A stretch of DNA of 7,133 bases from an uncultured Ruminococcus sp. (GTDB lineage Bacteria > Bacillota > Clostridia > Oscillospirales > Ruminococcaceae): NCBI GenBank assembly GCA_947177935.1, contig CAMWWG010000046.1, positions 1-7,133 on the forward strand, given 5' to 3'. This document shows, piece after piece, positions 6,032 to 7,133 of the stretch. Under the pieces are notes generated by a model. It ran no database searches. It was not told where the DNA came from and saw only the letters and a program-made list of their open reading frames with translations. Position numbers and translations under genes: made by a program. Each line of letters starts with the position of its first letter. Positions within the stretch are counted from its first letter, which is position 1.

Positions 6032-6060
6032 TGCCGACGGTGCGCCCTGCATCGTCGGCA
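6032..6060 (+). promoter_or_regulatory. 12-bp hairpin between pilin and sortase genes
   Basis: TGCCGACGGTGC (6032-6043) pairs with GCATCGTCGGCA (6049-6060) at all twelve positions, one of them a G-T wobble, around the loop GCCCT. No T tract follows, so it is not a standard intrinsic terminator. It ends seven bases before the sortase ribosome binding site. A role in 3' stability of pilin mRNA, partial termination or damping of sortase translation would fit the need for far more pilin than sortase, but this is inference. Confidence 0.7.
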
Positions 6061-6078
6061 AACGTCGTGGAGGCGGTT

Positions 6079-6951
6079 ATGAGGAAAAAAGCCAGTGTTT
6101 CTACAATAATATGGATTGTTATTTTCTTGGTCGGTCTTGGGGTAATGCTCTATCCTTCATTCAGTAACTGGTGGAACACCCACACGCAAGGGCGTGTGAT
6201 TGCAAATTATACAGAGGCTGTTGCAAGAATTGATGATGAAACCTATGAAAAAATGCTTGCGGCGGCACATGTCTATAACAAACAGCTTGCCGAAACATAT
6301 GCACCACTTACCAATTTTAAAGAAATACCCGATTATGATCAAATTATCGACGTTTCCGGTACTGGCATCATGGGTTATATCACCATTCCCCAGATCAATG
6401 TAGAACTGCCGATTTATCATGGCACATCACAGGAAGTGCTTAACATCGCTGTCGGTCATTTGCAGGGATCGTCCTTTCCAGTCGGCGGCGAAAACACGCA
6501 CGCTGTTCTCTCTGCACACCGTGGCTTGCCATCCGCCCGGCTTTTCACAGACCTTGACAAGCTCCGTGTCGGCGATTCCTTCATGGTTACCATCCTGGAC
6601 GAGGTTCTCACCTATGAAGTGGAAGAAATCCTGATTGTAAAACCGGAAGAAATGGACAAACTCGCCATTATTCCCGGCGGTGATTACGTCACACTGATGA
6701 CCTGCACACCCTACGGCGTGAATACGCACAGATTGTTGCTGCGTTCCCACCGGATTGAAACCGCCTACGAAAAGGCAATTAGAATCTCGGCGGATGCCGT
6801 TCAGGTTGACCAAATGCTGGTTGTCCCGATTATCGCCGCTCCTCTTGTGGTGTTGTTATTCATCTACTGGGAAATTGACAGCCGTCGCAAAAACAAGCAG
6901 GAGCACAGACAGTCGGAGATCCACAGTTCAAAATACATGTTACCATTATAA
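6079..6951 (+). CDS. Class C (pilin-polymerising) sortase
   Basis: This 290-residue membrane transpeptidase cuts the pilin LPXTG motif and joins the threonine to a pilin lysine to build the shaft. Catalytic residues are H147 (LSAHRG), C209 (TLMTCTPYG) and R218 (NTHRLLLR). The 62- and 9-residue spacings equal those of pneumococcal SrtC-1. The N-terminal membrane segment is about residues 9-26 and a second C-terminal one about 246-264, ending in a basic cytoplasmic tail; two segments are usual for class C. The lid region between YNKQL (66-70) and GIMGYI (96-101) shows no DP(F/W/Y) motif. ATG 6079 was chosen because GGAGG (6069-6073) lies five bases before it. An in-frame upstream ATG at 6031 lies at the foot of the intergenic hairpin and lacks a binding site. 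It is probably cotranscribed with the pilin. Confidence 0.94.
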   Translation: MRKKASVSTIIWIVIFLVGLGVMLYPSFSNWWNTHTQGRVIANYTEAVARIDDETYEKMLAAAHVYNKQLAETYAPLTNFKEIPDYDQIIDVSGTGIMGYITIPQINVELPIYHGTSQEVLNIAVGHLQGSSFPVGGENTHAVLSAHRGLPSARLFTDLDKLRVGDSFMVTILDEVLTYEVEEILIVKPEEMDKLAIIPGGDYVTLMTCTPYGVNTHRLLLRSHRIETAYEKAIRISADAVQVDQMLVVPIIAAPLVVLLFIYWEIDSRRKNKQEHRQSEIHSSKYMLPL

Positions 6952-6970
6952 TTAATAATTATAAAAAATT

Positions 6971-7005
6971 ACAGCAGGATTCCACAGAATTCTGCTGTTT
7001 TTGTA
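6971..7005 (+). terminator. Intrinsic terminator after the sortase gene
   Basis: ACAGCAGGATTC (6971-6982) pairs with GAATTCTGCTGT (6987-6998), twelve pairs with one G-T wobble, around the loop CACA. It is followed by TTTTTGTATTGTTTT. It begins 20 bases after the sortase stop codon and closes the pilin-sortase transcript. Confidence 0.94.
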
Positions 7006-7016
7006 TTGTTTTCCTG

Positions 7017-7059
7017 AAAAATATTTAAATTTATTTAAAAATATTTAAATTTATTTAAA
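7017..7059 (+). repeat. AT-only tandem repeat, 20-base period
   Basis: The 19-base stretch starting ATATTTAAATTT is repeated exactly at 7021-7039 and 7041-7059, and the A-run between extends the copy to about 23 bases. It contains only A and T. It lies upstream of the -35 of the next promoter, where curved or AT-rich DNA can raise promoter activity. That role is inference. Confidence 0.85.
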
Positions 7060-7083
7060 TTTCATGAAAATTACGTGAAAAAC

Positions 7084-7112
7084 TTGCTTTTTGCGCTTTT
7101 CTGTGTTATAAT
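7084..7112 (+). promoter_or_regulatory. Promoter reading out of the window
   Basis: TTGCTT (7084-7089) and TATAAT (7107-7112) are separated by 17 bases, with TG at 7104-7105 forming an extended -10. It points rightward, with a start near 7118-7120, so it serves a gene beyond the window end. The palindrome TTTCATGAAA (7060-7069) just upstream, and a related TTACGTGAAA (7071-7080), could be protein-binding sites, but this is weak. Confidence 0.8.
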
Positions 7113-7133
7113 AAATCATATATTCTATAAATT

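Noticed and set aside
6032..6060. Intrinsic terminator between pilin and sortase
   Set aside because: The stem is strong but is followed by AAACGTCGTGG rather than a T tract, and the sortase has no promoter of its own that I can see.

Overview
The window looks like chromosomal DNA of a low-to-moderate-GC Gram-positive Bacillota, most plausibly a gut Clostridia of the Ruminococcus type. The reasons are strong AAAGGAGG-type ribosome binding sites, three near-consensus housekeeping (sigma-A type) promoters with 17-base spacers and extended -10 elements, an LPXTG/sortase pilus locus, and tRNA genes of which one encodes CCA and one does not. The genus is an inference from general resemblance. All genes are on the + strand.

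Region 1 (1-2475) holds three protein genes. The first is an AT-rich gene for a protein with a C-terminal DUF4253 domain. Next come a TerD-family protein with an unusual N-terminal QYSQN(P/S) hexapeptide repeat and, 25 bases later, an AIM24-family protein. The TerD/AIM24 pair looks like a small stress-response operon of the tellurite-resistance (Ter) type. No strong terminator is visible between these genes.

Region 2 (2528-2876) is a tRNA transcription unit: a consensus promoter, tRNA-Leu(GAG), tRNA-Ser(GGA) and an intrinsic terminator.

Region 3 (2932-6998) is a compact surface-pilus locus. It has a small coiled-coil protein overlapping a type I signal peptidase, then a separate strong promoter and a structured GC-rich leader, then a 671-residue isopeptide-domain pilin with an LPSTGG sorting signal, a 12-bp intergenic hairpin, a class C (pilin-polymerising) sortase and an intrinsic terminator. 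In the expected pathway the pilin is secreted, its signal peptide is removed (possibly by the neighbouring peptidase), and the sortase cuts the LPXTG motif and links subunits through a pilin lysine. Intramolecular isopeptide bonds would stabilise each subunit. Only one pilin gene and no tip adhesin is present, so this looks like a single-subunit pilus. The pilin's ends are GC-rich and its middle AT-rich, which suggests a conserved frame around an exchanged or diversifying surface region.

Region 4 (6999-7133) carries an AT-rich 20-bp tandem repeat and another promoter firing rightward into a gene outside the window.

The strongest candidates for something undescribed are the pilin 5' leader RNA, the pilin/sortase hairpin, the mosaic pilin itself, and the repeat-bearing TerD protein with its sequestered ribosome binding site.
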